Origin: Mariniblastus sp.
Lineage (GTDB): Bacteria; Planctomycetota; Planctomycetia; Pirellulales; Pirellulaceae
Assembly (NCBI GenBank): GCA_029251085.1
Contig: JAQXDZ010000162.1
Span: 1-43,691, forward strand
Direction of reading: 5' to 3'
DNA length: 43,691 nucleotides
The stretch's first letter is position 1; each line of letters opens with the position of its first letter. Positions 1 through 9,214 of the stretch are shown here, piece after piece. The translations under genes and the position numbers were made by a program. Below the pieces are notes generated by a model. The model made no database searches, had not been told where the DNA came from, and saw only the letters and a program-made list of their open reading frames with translations.

Positions 1-3000
1 GGGCCGCCTGAAATTTCCTTTGCGGAAATTGTGTTCAATGACGATCCCAATCGCGATGCCAGTCTTCCTTCCCTCGACGCCAATCTGAAATTGGAAAAAT
101 ATCAATACTTGATGGAAGGCCGATATGGCCAAAGCGGAACTCCTGGCTATTACAACGATCCTGAACCGGACACGCTGCGGAAGCTGTTTGGCTATCCTCG
201 CGGGGTTGTGAATTGGCCAGTCGCTGTTGGGACCGTGAATCGAGATTCGGCAGACAATGGATCGCTGTTTGCATCGAGCGCGATGGACATTCATGGTCGC
301 TTTAGTTTTGGTTTTCCCCAAACTGCCGTTGTTATCAATGGTAATCCGATTGACGATTTTCGCGATCCGAATGTGGCTGATTTCCCTAGTGGCCTGCCCG
401 TCATTGATATGGTCGCTTCGGAGTTTGGGAACGATTTTGAATTTGCCAATAACCCGTACGAGATGACGTTCGACTACCAGTCGGGTTCAAGTCATTCCAA
501 CACGCCGTTCTCACCTGCGGATTTGGAGCGGCATTTGCGACCATTCGATGTCGACACGAACGTCCTGCCCCGAACAATCCCGTTTGATAGCGAAACTGAC
601 AGCGAGACAGACGCAAACAACGGTATTGTTGGAGGGATTCCGAGATCGAAACGTAATTTGATTACGACTGAGAGTTGGGATGTCCCAATGATTCCCGACA
701 ATTTTAAGGCGAAATTGATTTCTCGGTTGCCAACTCTGGCAGCCGACCTCGGGCCTACCGCAACGCTGCCTGCTGTTAACGCGCGGGCAGACCAGTTGAT
801 CAATGCAGGCTTGTTTGCCCCCGAGCTGTTGGCGGGTTTGAAAATGAATGTGAATCGGCCACTGGGAAATGGTTGGGACGATAACGGTAACGGGGTTGTC
901 GATGAGCCAGGAGAGGCGAATCTCGAATCAAATCGCGATTTTACCAAATTCAAAAACCCCGGGTTCGACCTCGATCGAGATTTTAATGCCAACAGTGGTT
1001 GGAACAGTGAATCGAAGGCTCGTGTTTTATTCGCCCGCCATCTCTACATGCTTGCCATGCTGCTGTCGGATGAAGTCAATGTTGATCTCGATGGAGATAC
1101 GAATACTTCCGAGTATGCACAGGTGATTGCGCAATGGGCGGTTAACGTCGTTGATTTTAGAGACCCCGATTCTATCATGACCCGGTTTCAGTTCGATCCT
1201 AACCCGTGGGTTGATTCGGACAATGATGGTAATCCGTGGGATGTCAACAATGCCAATGTCGTTTGGGGCTGTGAGCGGCCTGAACTTTTAATCACTGAAA
1301 CCTTCGCGTTTCACGATCGCCGAGTCGAGGATGTTGGTGCGGGTGGTGGAACGGTTGGAAACGCCAATGGCAATGCAAACGGTAATGGAAACGGGAATGC
1401 CAATGGCAACGCCAACGGGAACGCCAATGGTAACGGGACTGACAACGATTACGACAATCGTTTGCGACCGGAAGCTGGAGCGTTTATCGAACTGTACAAT
1501 CCATGGACACAAAACAGCCTGAATCAACGTCAGGACCCAAGTCTCTATGTTTCGAGTAACGACAATTCCAATCAGGGAGTCGACCTAGCTCGAAAATCCA
1601 ACGCAACTGGTGGCAACGATAATCGAACCCCCGTTTGGAGGCTTTCGGTTGACCGTCCCGAGCGCGATGCCAACGCAGATCCTGAAAACACGATTCCCCG
1701 TCGTTTCGTTTACTTTACCGATCCGACCGATGGCGGCAACGATCCTGTCGACGACGATAACGGAAATGATGTCGAAGTGTTTTACACTGATTTTGATGCG
1801 ACGGTTGTCCGACCGGGTAGCCAGACCGTGATCGGCTCACTTGGGCACGATATTGGTGGTGGCGAGTACGTCGTTCCCATGGGGCGATTAAGTAACAAGA
1901 CAGCGACTGACGAGCAGCCTGACAACCTTGATCTGGCCAATACGCACGCTCTGATTCTTGATCCAGACAATGGAATCATTAAGACATTTCCTGAGGATAA
2001 TGATGTACCCAACGGTGAACGACAGACTAGGATTTTACCAATTAATCTACCGCGTTCCTTTAACGTGAGTGATAAGTTCGGTGGTTACAACACCGGGGCT
2101 GGGATTGCGGTCGAAACGCAAATAGCCGACGGCGTTGTTTACACGCCTCCATTTGATACACCCCTGGACGCGAATACCGATGCGAATCGCGATGATGACG
2201 ATTTGCGATACATCTGGACGGATGATGGAAGCACCAGTCAGCAGTTTAGAATTGTCAAACTTCAGCGACTGGCCAATCCGTTAATACCGTTTGATAGCCA
2301 ATCCAATCCCTACATTACGGTCGATCAATTGGATATGGATTTAACTGGATTTAATGGGCTGGAGAGCAATAACAATATCAACGACGATGTTGGTCTGAAC
2401 CTGACGGGTAATTTTCCTGTGGCTTCGCAAGAAGGGAATATTTCGCTCGAGCGAGGTCAGAGTGACCAAAAGCGACTTTTGTTTCAGTCGTCACGATCTG
2501 GAATCGCGGCGGGTCAGCCCGAAGCAGCTCCTGTCGTCCATAATTTTGCTCAGTACATGGTTGAATCCCTAGGCAAGACTAATAATGCCTACGTTAACGC
2601 TGCTCAGTCTCAAGCATTTGCGTGGTTGACTTGGAATAACCGACCGTTTGTAAGTCATCTTGAACTTGCAAATGTACCGTTTGCTGAATCCGATTGGCTG
2701 ACTCGGAATTTCACGGAAAAGCAGGATAACTACGATCCATATTCGGGTGACGATGATATCATTCGTGGCCGTTTCCACCATTTGTTAAATTTCTTTGCCA
2801 ACGATAGCGATGCAGGTGGCGGCGATCGTGCTAATCTCCATCGGATCATGGATTACATCGAGGTCCCTTCCCGGTTTGTTGGAACCAAAGATTACCTCAA
2901 CACGGATAATTATCCGCAGCCCTTCAACTTTCTGTCGCGCTATCGTGTGCCTGGAAAAGTCAATCTCAACACGATCTATTCTGACAGCCCTTTAACCTCC

Positions 3001-3564
3001 AATCAGTCGACGATCTGGAACGGTCTACAGGGTGGATTTGCTAGTTTAGGTGGCGGAGTGAACTACCAGAATTTTGCTGATTCTCGGGAGAATGGGAATC
3101 CATCGGCAATGCCGACTGATTTTGGAAATCCGTTCCGTCCTTCGGATGAGAATGTTAATGTTCCGCAGAACGTTCCTCTGGTTACCGAAGTTGGCAGCAC
3201 GCTGTTGCGGAATAGCGCATCTACCAGCATTGGTCCCGCGCCGGAGACTAAGCCGTTGTTCGACTTTGATAATACAGCGCCGATTTACAACGCGGATCGC
3301 AATGCCTATTTCCGAAATCTTCAGCGGCAACGATTGGGGAACTTGGTCACCTCAAAATCGAGCGTGTTTGCGGTATGGGTGACCGTGGGTTACTTCGAGG
3401 TCGATGAAAACGGACTCGTTGGTGCTGAGATTGGCGCTGATACCGGCGATGTCCAACGCAACCGTGGTTTCTTTATGTTCGACCGTTCGATTCCGATGGC
3501 GTTCGAGCCAGGTAAGAATCACAACATCGAAAAAGGAATTCTTGTCGAGACGATCATCGAATAG
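1..3564 (+). CDS. Giant Asp/Asn-rich surface or pseudopilin-like protein, 5' partial (C-terminal ~1187 residues)
   Basis: The frame is open from base 1, and the first in-window residues (GPPEI) match GPPEV well inside the paralogue at 32612-37312, so the true N-terminus lies roughly 400 residues left of the window; the GTG at 31 is not the start. Both proteins share the order of conserved blocks: a DLER-LRPFDVD block, a GW(I)DDNGNGV-DE loop, VVWG-ERPELLITET, the LQRLANPL block, FNGLESN-like segments, and a C-terminus with SSVFA-WVTVGYFE and FEPGKNHN. Acidic Asx/Gly loops resemble calcium-binding loops. An Asn-Gly-rich repeat interrupts the protein at nt 1357-1437. By analogy with its paralogue it is probably exported or envelope-associated. 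The molecular function is unknown, and it is not obviously part of the polysaccharide pathway. Confidence 0.8.
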   Translation, partial: GPPEISFAEIVFNDDPNRDASLPSLDANLKLEKYQYLMEGRYGQSGTPGYYNDPEPDTLRKLFGYPRGVVNWPVAVGTVNRDSADNGSLFASSAMDIHGRFSFGFPQTAVVINGNPIDDFRDPNVADFPSGLPVIDMVASEFGNDFEFANNPYEMTFDYQSGSSHSNTPFSPADLERHLRPFDVDTNVLPRTIPFDSETDSETDANNGIVGGIPRSKRNLITTESWDVPMIPDNFKAKLISRLPTLAADLGPTATLPAVNARADQLINAGLFAPELLAGLKMNVNRPLGNGWDDNGNGVVDEPGEANLESNRDFTKFKNPGFDLDRDFNANSGWNSESKARVLFARHLYMLAMLLSDEVNVDLDGDTNTSEYAQVIAQWAVNVVDFRDPDSIMTRFQFDPNPWVDSDNDGNPWDVNNANVVWGCERPELLITETFAFHDRRVEDVGAGGGTVGNANGNANGNGNGNANGNANGNANGNGTDNDYDNRLRPEAGAFIELYNPWTQNSLNQRQDPSLYVSSNDNSNQGVDLARKSNATGGNDNRTPVWRLSVDRPERDANADPENTIPRRFVYFTDPTDGGNDPVDDDNGNDVEVFYTDFDATVVRPGSQTVIGSLGHDIGGGEYVVPMGRLSNKTATDEQPDNLDLANTHALILDPDNGIIKTFPEDNDVPNGERQTRILPINLPRSFNVSDKFGGYNTGAGIAVETQIADGVVYTPPFDTPLDANTDANRDDDDLRYIWTDDGSTSQQFRIVKLQRLANPLIPFDSQSNPYITVDQLDMDLTGFNGLESNNNINDDVGLNLTGNFPVASQEGNISLERGQSDQKRLLFQSSRSGIAAGQPEAAPVVHNFAQYMVESLGKTNNAYVNAAQSQAFAWLTWNNRPFVSHLELANVPFAESDWLTRNFTEKQDNYDPYSGDDDIIRGRFHHLLNFFANDSDAGGGDRANLHRIMDYIEVPSRFVGTKDYLNTDNYPQPFNFLSRYRVPGKVNLNTIYSDSPLTSNQSTIWNGLQGGFASLGGGVNYQNFADSRENGNPSAMPTDFGNPFRPSDENVNVPQNVPLVTEVGSTLLRNSASTSIGPAPETKPLFDFDNTAPIYNADRNAYFRNLQRQRLGNLVTSKSSVFAVWVTVGYFEVDENGLVGAEIGADTGDVQRNRGFFMFDRSIPMAFEPGKNHNIEKGILVETIIE
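1357..1437 (+). repeat. Short in-frame tandem repeat encoding Asn-Gly/Asn-Ala-Asn-Gly
   Basis: About 81 bases of degenerate 6-12 bp units (aac gcc aat ggc variants) encode alternating Asn, Gly and Ala within the left-edge giant protein. The paralogue at 32612-37312 has no such tract at the equivalent place, just after the ITET-HDRR block, so the tract expanded in a surface loop after duplication. Synonymous third-position differences between units argue against a very recent expansion. Confidence 0.85.
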
Positions 3565-3600
3565 CGTTCGCCGTGAACACTATCGCTGACTTGGTTCACC

Positions 3601-3633
3601 GTCCCGCCGTTCGCATCACGAACGGTTGGGGAC
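3601..3633. terminator. Hairpin between convergent genes, possible bidirectional terminator
   Basis: An inverted repeat pairs CCGTTCG (3607-3613) with CGAACGG (3619-3625) around a 5-base loop, extended by GTCCC (3601-3605) with GGGAC (3629-3633). It fills the 70-bp gap between the stop of the plus-strand giant gene (3564) and the stop of the minus-strand decarboxylase (3635), where a terminator for both is expected. Neither side has a clear U-tract, so classical intrinsic termination is uncertain. Confidence 0.4.
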
Positions 3634-3634
3634 G

Positions 3635-4981
3635 CTAGTCTATATCCGTTGATTCGATCTGCTGATCATTCAGCAGATCTTCCGGCAGACCTGGACGACG
3701 AATTAGGTGAGCGTCGTTTGTAGAAACCATCACCTCTGCTGGCGTCGGATGGCTGAGGAACCCAAGTGGACTGGCTGCCCGGGCGTAGGCTCCTGATTGA
3801 AAGACACCCACCAAGTCCCCTGCTTCGATAGGCGGTAAGGAAATGGAACGGCCGAGGGTGTCGAGGGGCGTGCACAGGGGGCCGACAATTTCAACCAAGT
3901 CCGCAGAGTGAAGCTCATCAATTTTATTGAGCACTGCTAAAGGATAGTTCCGCTTGATGGTTTGTCCAAGATTTCCCGATGCTGCGAGGTGGTGATGCAT
4001 GCCACCGTCGATGACCGCATAGGTTTTTCCCCGCGAGTGTTTTACGCGTGTGACGCGGGAAACATAGATACCGGCTTCATTTACCAGGAACCGGCCGGGT
4101 TCGATGATGGCTTTGGTGTTGGTGAGCCACGGGGACGAGGCCATGGCTTCGTCGATCTCAATCAGACCTCGCTGAAAGGCGTCGAGATCGAGTTCAGTTT
4201 CGTGGGCAAAGTAGGGAGTTCCCAGTCCGCCGCCAAAATCGAGAGTTGTTAATGGAGCATCTACTTGCTGGGCAACGGCGTTCGCAATGGAAATACCGCG
4301 GTGGTACTGCGCCAGCAAAATTTCAGCGTCGAGAATTTGGGTGCCCATGTACAAATGGACGCCGGTGATTTTTGTGTTTTCTTGTTGTTGGATTTCAGCG
4401 ACGACTGCTTCCAGAATTTCCTCATCAATTCCAAACGGAGAGGGTTTACCGCCCATCTGCATTGCTCCGCCCGCGGTGTCGACGGGATTGACCCGCAGTG
4501 AAATAGATTCGACTGATTTCTTTTGGCCAGCGAGCTGATTGATCCATCTCGCTTCCTCGATCGACTCGACATGGATTTCACCGATTTCGGCATCGAGGGC
4601 AGCGGATAGCTCCGTTTTAGTTTTTCCCGGTCCGGCAAACAGAATTTGTTCGGGTTTGCAACCAGCGGAAAGCGCCTGTTGCAATTCACCGTTGGAGGCT
4701 ATCTCGAGGCCGCATCCCTCCGCAAGAATGGTTCGCAGAATAGCCGCATTCGGATTGGCTTTGATCGAATAGTAAAGTTGGAACCGATCGGGAAGGCGAG
4801 ATTGCAAATCTCTGATGGTGTTGGTGATCGTGTCCTGGTGGTAAATAAATAGCGGCGTGCCAAACTGATTCGTCAACTCTTCTATTGAGATGTCACCAAT
4901 GCACAGTTGGTGTTCACAGATTCCAAAATGTTTCTCTGCGAGTCGTGCTGCGTGATTCAATTGAGGTCGTTTGGATTTCAT
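3635..4981 (-). CDS. PLP-dependent amino acid decarboxylase, exosortase-A-locus type
   Basis: This 448-residue fold-type III decarboxylase belongs to the ornithine/diaminopimelate decarboxylase family. The PLP lysine is K74 in YYSIKANPN. A Gly-rich phosphate-binding stretch (DFGGGLGTPYF), EPGRF (IEPGRFLVNEAG) and the C-terminal GPLCTPLD segment, which carries the active-site Cys/Asp region, are all present. The family decarboxylates a D- or meso-configured diamino or related amino acid; the substrate here cannot be read from sequence. It resembles the decarboxylase subgroup that travels with an acyl-CoA ligase and an ACP in XrtA/PEP-CTERM polysaccharide loci, and the same partners lie just upstream. 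It is the last gene of the minus-strand run, 133 bp after the ligase. ATG start at 4981. Confidence 0.85.
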   Translation of the reverse strand: MKSKRPQLNHAARLAEKHFGICEHQLCIGDISIEELTNQFGTPLFIYHQDTITNTIRDLQSRLPDRFQLYYSIKANPNAAILRTILAEGCGLEIASNGELQQALSAGCKPEQILFAGPGKTKTELSAALDAEIGEIHVESIEEARWINQLAGQKKSVESISLRVNPVDTAGGAMQMGGKPSPFGIDEEILEAVVAEIQQQENTKITGVHLYMGTQILDAEILLAQYHRGISIANAVAQQVDAPLTTLDFGGGLGTPYFAHETELDLDAFQRGLIEIDEAMASSPWLTNTKAIIEPGRFLVNEAGIYVSRVTRVKHSRGKTYAVIDGGMHHHLAASGNLGQTIKRNYPLAVLNKIDELHSADLVEIVGPLCTPLDTLGRSISLPPIEAGDLVGVFQSGAYARAASPLGFLSHPTPAEVMVSTNDAHLIRRPGLPEDLLNDQQIESTDID

Positions 4982-5114
4982 CAGTTATCAATTGGGTAAA
5001 ACCAAAAGAGGTCAATTCACCTGAGAAGCAACTCACTTAGAATGCCGTTGCCTAAACCGAGTTTTAATTTTCAATGAAATCAAAGCGTCTGTCGACGGGG
5101 GTGTTCGACTGCGG

Positions 5115-6683
5115 CTAGTTTGAGGAAGCTTCGTCTCGAAGCGCTGGATAATTAACTTTCCCACTGGAAGTCATAGGAAGTTCAGTGACGAAGTGGATTT
5201 CTTTCGGAACCATGTGACGGGGCATTTTTGCAGTGCAATCGGCCAGAACCGTAGCGGAGTTCAGTTCCCCTGCATTTTCCTGCGGAATTGCGAAGGCGAC
5301 CAGATGTTGTCCGAGTACTGTGTCGGGCACGCCGATCACGGCAACCTGTCGCAGGGGTGCGACCTGACACAGAACGTCTTCCACTTCGTTGGGACTAATT
5401 CGGAATCCAGCGGATTTAATTTGATTATCCCGGCGGCCAACGAAATATAAAAATCCGTCCTCATCTTGTCGAACGAGGTCACCTGAATAGCAAACCAAAG
5501 CATCTTTGGGATGACCGGGTAAGGGATCGGGGTGGGGGCGAAGGACATTGGCGGTCAGGTCAGGATGCCCCCAATAGCCCATAGAAACGGTGGGACCATG
5601 GTGAACCAATTCCCCTGTTTCGCCCGGTCTGCATCGTTTACCGGTATCGTCGATCACGAGAATCTCTGTGTTGGGAATCGATTTCCCCATCGACGTCGGA
5701 CGCAATTCAAGTTGTTCCGGTGGTAGATAGGTCGATCGAAACGCTTCGGTCAAACCGTACATCAGAACGATATCAGTCGATGGGATTTGCTCTTGGAGTT
5801 GACGCAACAATGTTTGCGGCATTGCGCCGCCGGTGTTGGTGATGTACCGTAAATTCGGAAGTGATTGTTTTCCAAGGCCTGAACTTGGTTGGGCGAGTAA
5901 ACTCCACAACGATGGGACTCCCGCCAATCCGGTAATTTTTTCCTCGATTACCTGGCTAACAATCTCGCGGCCAAACCGGAATGAAATCATGACCGTCGTT
6001 GCCCCTTGCAGAACAGCGGTCGTAAGTTGGTTAAGGCCTGCGTCAAAGCTAAGGGGGAGTGCCGCTAATAAACGGTCGGTATTAGAAAGTTTGAGATAAT
6101 CCGAGACGATCTCTGCGCCGGCTAAGACGTTAGCATGACTCAACATTACACCTTTCGGTCGACCCGTGGATCCTGAGGTGTAGAGAATTGCTGCGAGATC
6201 TTTTTCAATACACTGGTCGGTTGGCGATGATGGATGATTGCCAAGCGAATCCCACGAATAAGTTTTCAGGGAATTCTGTGCATCGTCTGGAGAGTCAACA
6301 ATGGTGAGTTTGAGAGTTGGGACGTTCGGAAGGACACTTTGAATTCGTTCCAATCGCACGGCATCAGTAATGAGAGCGACGGCTCCACAGTCGTTGAGAA
6401 TGTGTAAAACCTGATCTGGGAACAGACCGTGGTGAATGGGGACAAAGACTGCCGATGCTTGTGCAGTCGCAAAAATGGCGAGCGGCAGCGTTGCACTTGG
6501 AGGAAGAAAGATCGCGATGCGATCGCCGCGGTTGACCCCCAGCTCTCTCAAGTTTCCAGCTGCATTAGCGACTTGAGCGGCCATGTCCTCGTAGCTGAGG
6601 CGTTGGTTTTTCGCCACCAAGGCTTCACTGGAAGGATACTTCGCAGCGCTCTCAGAGAGCATGTGATGAATGAGGTACTGCAT
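5115..6683 (-). CDS. Acyl-CoA ligase (AMP-forming), exosortase-A-locus type
   Basis: A 522-residue member of the ANL superfamily that would adenylate a carboxylic acid and pass it to CoA or to the adjacent carrier protein. The ATP-binding P-loop TSGSTGRPKG lies at residues 169-178. MYGLTEAF, the YSGDL hinge region, the GRRDNQIKSAGFRISP motif and the C-terminal SSGK lysine near residue 511 are all recognisable. The start ATG at 6683 lies 2 bases after the stop of the ACP gene, so the two are very likely co-translated. The context suggests that it loads the ACP; the acid is unknown. The family is associated with exosortase-A polysaccharide loci. Confidence 0.9.
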   Translation of the reverse strand: MQYLIHHMLSESAAKYPSSEALVAKNQRLSYEDMAAQVANAAGNLRELGVNRGDRIAIFLPPSATLPLAIFATAQASAVFVPIHHGLFPDQVLHILNDCGAVALITDAVRLERIQSVLPNVPTLKLTIVDSPDDAQNSLKTYSWDSLGNHPSSPTDQCIEKDLAAILYTSGSTGRPKGVMLSHANVLAGAEIVSDYLKLSNTDRLLAALPLSFDAGLNQLTTAVLQGATTVMISFRFGREIVSQVIEEKITGLAGVPSLWSLLAQPSSGLGKQSLPNLRYITNTGGAMPQTLLRQLQEQIPSTDIVLMYGLTEAFRSTYLPPEQLELRPTSMGKSIPNTEILVIDDTGKRCRPGETGELVHHGPTVSMGYWGHPDLTANVLRPHPDPLPGHPKDALVCYSGDLVRQDEDGFLYFVGRRDNQIKSAGFRISPNEVEDVLCQVAPLRQVAVIGVPDTVLGQHLVAFAIPQENAGELNSATVLADCTAKMPRHMVPKEIHFVTELPMTSSGKVNYPALRDEASSN

Positions 6684-6685
6684 GC

Positions 6686-6967
6686 TCAGTTGGATTCAGA
6701 CTGCGGGTGAATCGGATCTGATTTGAGAGCTACGAGTTTCGCAATCGACCGCGCAGTCTCGAAATACTCAGGGGTCATTTCTTCGTCGGTAACAATCAAT
6801 TCAAATTCCGATTCAAGAAAGTGAACGACTTCCAGAGTTCCCAGCGAATCGACGATACCGCTTTCTAACAGAGAATCATCGGCACCGATTTCTCGCTGTT
6901 GTGCTAATGGGAAGGTCTCAATTAACCACTCAAGGATTCGAGTTGTGGTTTCGTCTGCAGGTCTCAT
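6686..6967 (-). CDS. Acyl carrier protein
   Basis: A 93-residue phosphopantetheine-binding carrier protein. The attachment serine is S41 in the VDSLGTLE motif, with the expected helix-2 sequence after it and an acidic C-terminal helix. The ATG at 6967 is chosen because it gives a normal ACP length; an upstream in-frame ATG at 7075 would add 36 residues of low-complexity, basic sequence not typical of the family. It is immediately followed by the AMP-forming ligase (2-bp gap), which is its likely loading enzyme. The acyl group and the acceptor are unknown; the two FemAB-type transferases upstream are candidate acceptor enzymes. Confidence 0.85.
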   Translation of the reverse strand: MRPADETTTRILEWLIETFPLAQQREIGADDSLLESGIVDSLGTLEVVHFLESEFELIVTDEEMTPEYFETARSIAKLVALKSDPIHPQSESN

Positions 6968-7259
6968 GGGGAGGTTCTTCAACTGGCGGTCCAAATTTCG
7001 AACCTGATTGTATCTTAAGAATCGGTTTTTACCGAGGTGCCAAACAGCCCTCCCCCCGTTGTTGAGGGGATTCAATACAAGAGGGGGACTGAAATCAATG
7101 AAGGCTTATTTGATTCGTCCAAATAATGAGACAATCCAGAGTTACCACTCGTCTTTTCAGAGGTTCCGCAGGTGCGGAGGGGCCGTGGCTCGGCGACGAG
7201 AGTGTTTTGGGCTAAGTGTGACTAACTGGCATTCAGATCAAGTGAATTTGAATCTTCCC

Positions 7260-8147
7260 TTAGCGGGCCACACGTCTGCCATCAACGATTTTGTGGCAGG
7301 TGCACTCTTTTCCATAAAGGCCGATCCGGTGCAAATATCGTTTTGCATATTCTCGTGGTTTGTCGCGAAGAAAACTCATCCACCCGGTCCCAAAATTATT
7401 CACGCTAATCGATGGAGAAAGTGAGCGGACGTAATGCCAGCAACCCCGCGGAATAAACATCATATCGCCAGGGTTAAGGAAGGCGTATTGAGCTTGAACT
7501 TTTGAGAAATTGGGATGACGATTGCTATCGAAATCATCCGCGTTGACTGAGCTCATGAGTGTGTTGGAGTCATATTTTCGACTTGGGTACATGTTTGAAC
7601 GTTGATCCCACGAAACCAGTTTGACAAATTTCTGGCCGACGACCTGTGCAAATATGTTATCGGCCCAATCGATGTGGTATCCGGTTACTGTCCCCCCAGG
7701 ACCGATCCAGCCAGTCAAGTGGTTTCGGACTTTATGTTTGGACATGATGCTAAAGTCCACGTCCTCACTAAGATGCGGGAATTGTTTAAACAGTTCAAAC
7801 ACGGACAAGTATGGAATTTTTCCATCTGTAGATTTAGGAGATTGAATTTCGTTTAGGTATTCCTGAAAGCTGACGGTGCGAAAAGAAGTGGTTTCCTGCA
7901 TGACGTTGCCCTCTTCGAGAGTGATCGAACAATCGCTTTCGAAACTACGGAAGTAGTCGAAAGACCATGTCTGCAGAGCTTTCCAGTTTCGAGCACCTTG
8001 GTGGATAATGACTGGTTTTGATGTTTTTAAGAAGTCATTGAGGAATTGTTTTTCTGTGATCGAGTCTACTCGTTGAACTTCGGTTAGCGATCCTTCGGGA
8101 TGTTCACCGCTGAGGATGTTTGCTTTGTTTTGGTCAAATTGAATCAT
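7260..8147 (-). CDS. Cupin_8/JmjC-like Fe(II)/2-oxoglutarate-type hydroxylase
   Basis: This 295-residue protein carries a JmjC-like (cupin_8) domain. The metal triad is visible as H158-x-D160 (GYHIDWAD) and H238 (GCWHYV). The flanking segments KPVIIHQGA, WIGPGGTVTGYH and FLNPGDMMFIPRG are typical of the family, which hydroxylates proteins or small molecules using iron and 2-oxoglutarate. The ATG at 8147 is preferred: an upstream ATG at 8306 would overlap the deacetylase gene by about 100 bp and add a low-quality N-terminus. The gene lies 52 bp downstream of the deacetylase, in the same direction. A role in modifying the polysaccharide or its acyl/phosphonate substituent is inferred from context only. 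Confidence 0.75.
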   Translation of the reverse strand: MIQFDQNKANILSGEHPEGSLTEVQRVDSITEKQFLNDFLKTSKPVIIHQGARNWKALQTWSFDYFRSFESDCSITLEEGNVMQETTSFRTVSFQEYLNEIQSPKSTDGKIPYLSVFELFKQFPHLSEDVDFSIMSKHKVRNHLTGWIGPGGTVTGYHIDWADNIFAQVVGQKFVKLVSWDQRSNMYPSRKYDSNTLMSSVNADDFDSNRHPNFSKVQAQYAFLNPGDMMFIPRGCWHYVRSLSPSISVNNFGTGWMSFLRDKPREYAKRYLHRIGLYGKECTCHKIVDGRRVAR

Positions 8148-8199
8148 TGAAAGCTCGCTGTTTGAAAGAATGCAAAATTGCGTTTTAAATAGATCAAGC

Positions 8200-9204
8200 T
8201 CAGTTTGCCAGGATGGCTTTCTTAGAACTGAGTTGGTCTCGATGCCGCCACCATTGCGAGACGGTTTGAGGAGTTGCGTGCCAGTATTCTCCGGCGTCTC
8301 TAACATGTTCGAGAAATTTGAGATAGATTTCAGTTTCTCGATGCCCGGTAAGGTAATCCGGATGTGTCAACATCATTGCCATTCCCTGATGTTTTCGAAT
8401 GTAGTTCAGTTTATCCATCCAGATTCGTCCACTTCGTTCGCCGAGTTTGATGAATAGCGTATGGTCTTGCGGCATGGTGTAGGGGAGCTCGATAAATTTT
8501 CCAGCGACAAAGGGCCAGATCATTCCTACCCCACCGGGCGCTGCTTGAAACGGGTCGATGTCGAAACACGAACTGTCATACTCGATGTCCAAATCTTGCA
8601 ACCAATTCAAATTTCGGTGGACCATCGGTGAACGAAATCCGACGGCGTTGTATTTATCAATCGCTTGATTAATTGCGGATGCTCTTTTTTTGAATACTCG
8701 TTTTGACGAGTACAGTTGTCCGTCATGGTTATAGCCATGGATTCCAATTTCGAAACCGCGAGACTGTAAGTCACTGATCAGTCCAGCGTCGATTTTGTAT
8801 TTGTAAGGGACTAAATTCCAGCTTGAGCGAAACCCAAGTTCTTCTTCGGCATCTGCGATTCGAGAAATGTGTTGCATGCCCTCGGAGGTTTCGACATCAT
8901 GCGTCAGGACAAACGCGTATTTGGCAGATTCTGGCCAAAAGCCAGTGGCTCCTGTCGGGTTAGTGCCAACGCAGCCTTGTTGAATCTGATCCATCAAACT
9001 TAACGGCAGATACCATTGTTCATCCACTTCGTGCGATTGCGATTTTTGGAGCCACTGTCGAACCTTGATTGGCATCACTGGTCGAAGGAATCGATAATAA
9101 AACCGAAATTTCTTGCTCAGTGAAAACTGACAGGCGTCCGCTTCGACGCGTTCACTGGCGAGTTGAACGGACGGAGGATCGTTAAATAAAAAGCTGAGTT
9201 CCAT
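8200..9204 (-). CDS. Polysaccharide deacetylase (NodB/CE4 family), XrtA-locus type
   Basis: A 334-residue carbohydrate esterase family 4 protein that would remove N-acetyl groups from an aminosugar polymer or precursor. Motif 1 is THDVE (residues 101-105, with the catalytic and metal aspartate/glutamate region). Motif 2 is HGYNH (156-160), the metal-binding HxxxH. A later SP-x-x-x-R-like stretch (FRSPMVHR) and a C-terminal LTHPDY histidine complete the active site. A roughly 90-residue N-terminal extension precedes the domain, and there is no signal peptide, which suggests cytoplasmic or peripheral action. The gene lies 10 bp downstream of a FemAB-type gene. The same pairing is known from PEP-CTERM/XrtA polysaccharide loci. 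Confidence 0.85.
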   Translation of the reverse strand: MELSFLFNDPPSVQLASERVEADACQFSLSKKFRFYYRFLRPVMPIKVRQWLQKSQSHEVDEQWYLPLSLMDQIQQGCVGTNPTGATGFWPESAKYAFVLTHDVETSEGMQHISRIADAEEELGFRSSWNLVPYKYKIDAGLISDLQSRGFEIGIHGYNHDGQLYSSKRVFKKRASAINQAIDKYNAVGFRSPMVHRNLNWLQDLDIEYDSSCFDIDPFQAAPGGVGMIWPFVAGKFIELPYTMPQDHTLFIKLGERSGRIWMDKLNYIRKHQGMAMMLTHPDYLTGHRETEIYLKFLEHVRDAGEYWHATPQTVSQWWRHRDQLSSKKAILAN

Positions 9205-9214
9205 TGCTGATATA

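Noticed and set aside
492..992. 166-codon minus-strand ORF inside the left giant gene
   Set aside because: It is a shadow of the plus-strand frame, which is conserved with the paralogue at 32612-37312; the antisense product has no recognisable features.
1357..1437. CRISPR-like or minisatellite element
   Set aside because: The units are short, in frame and coding within a conserved protein; there are no spacers.
3601..3633. Confident rho-independent terminator
   Set aside because: The stem is good, but no run of T follows on either strand; kept only as a possible bidirectional terminator.
6968..7259. 292-bp gap between the JmjC-like gene and the ACP gene, with CCCTC/GAGGG and TCCGCA/TGCGGA inverted repeats
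   Set aside because: Short arms and no U-tract or clear promoter; I could not support a terminator, promoter or RNA here.
7008..7424. 138-codon plus-strand ORF over the 3' end of the JmjC-like gene and the gap before the ACP gene
   Set aside because: It is opposite to the conserved JmjC-like gene for most of its length, has no recognisable domain, and would break a uniformly minus-strand locus.
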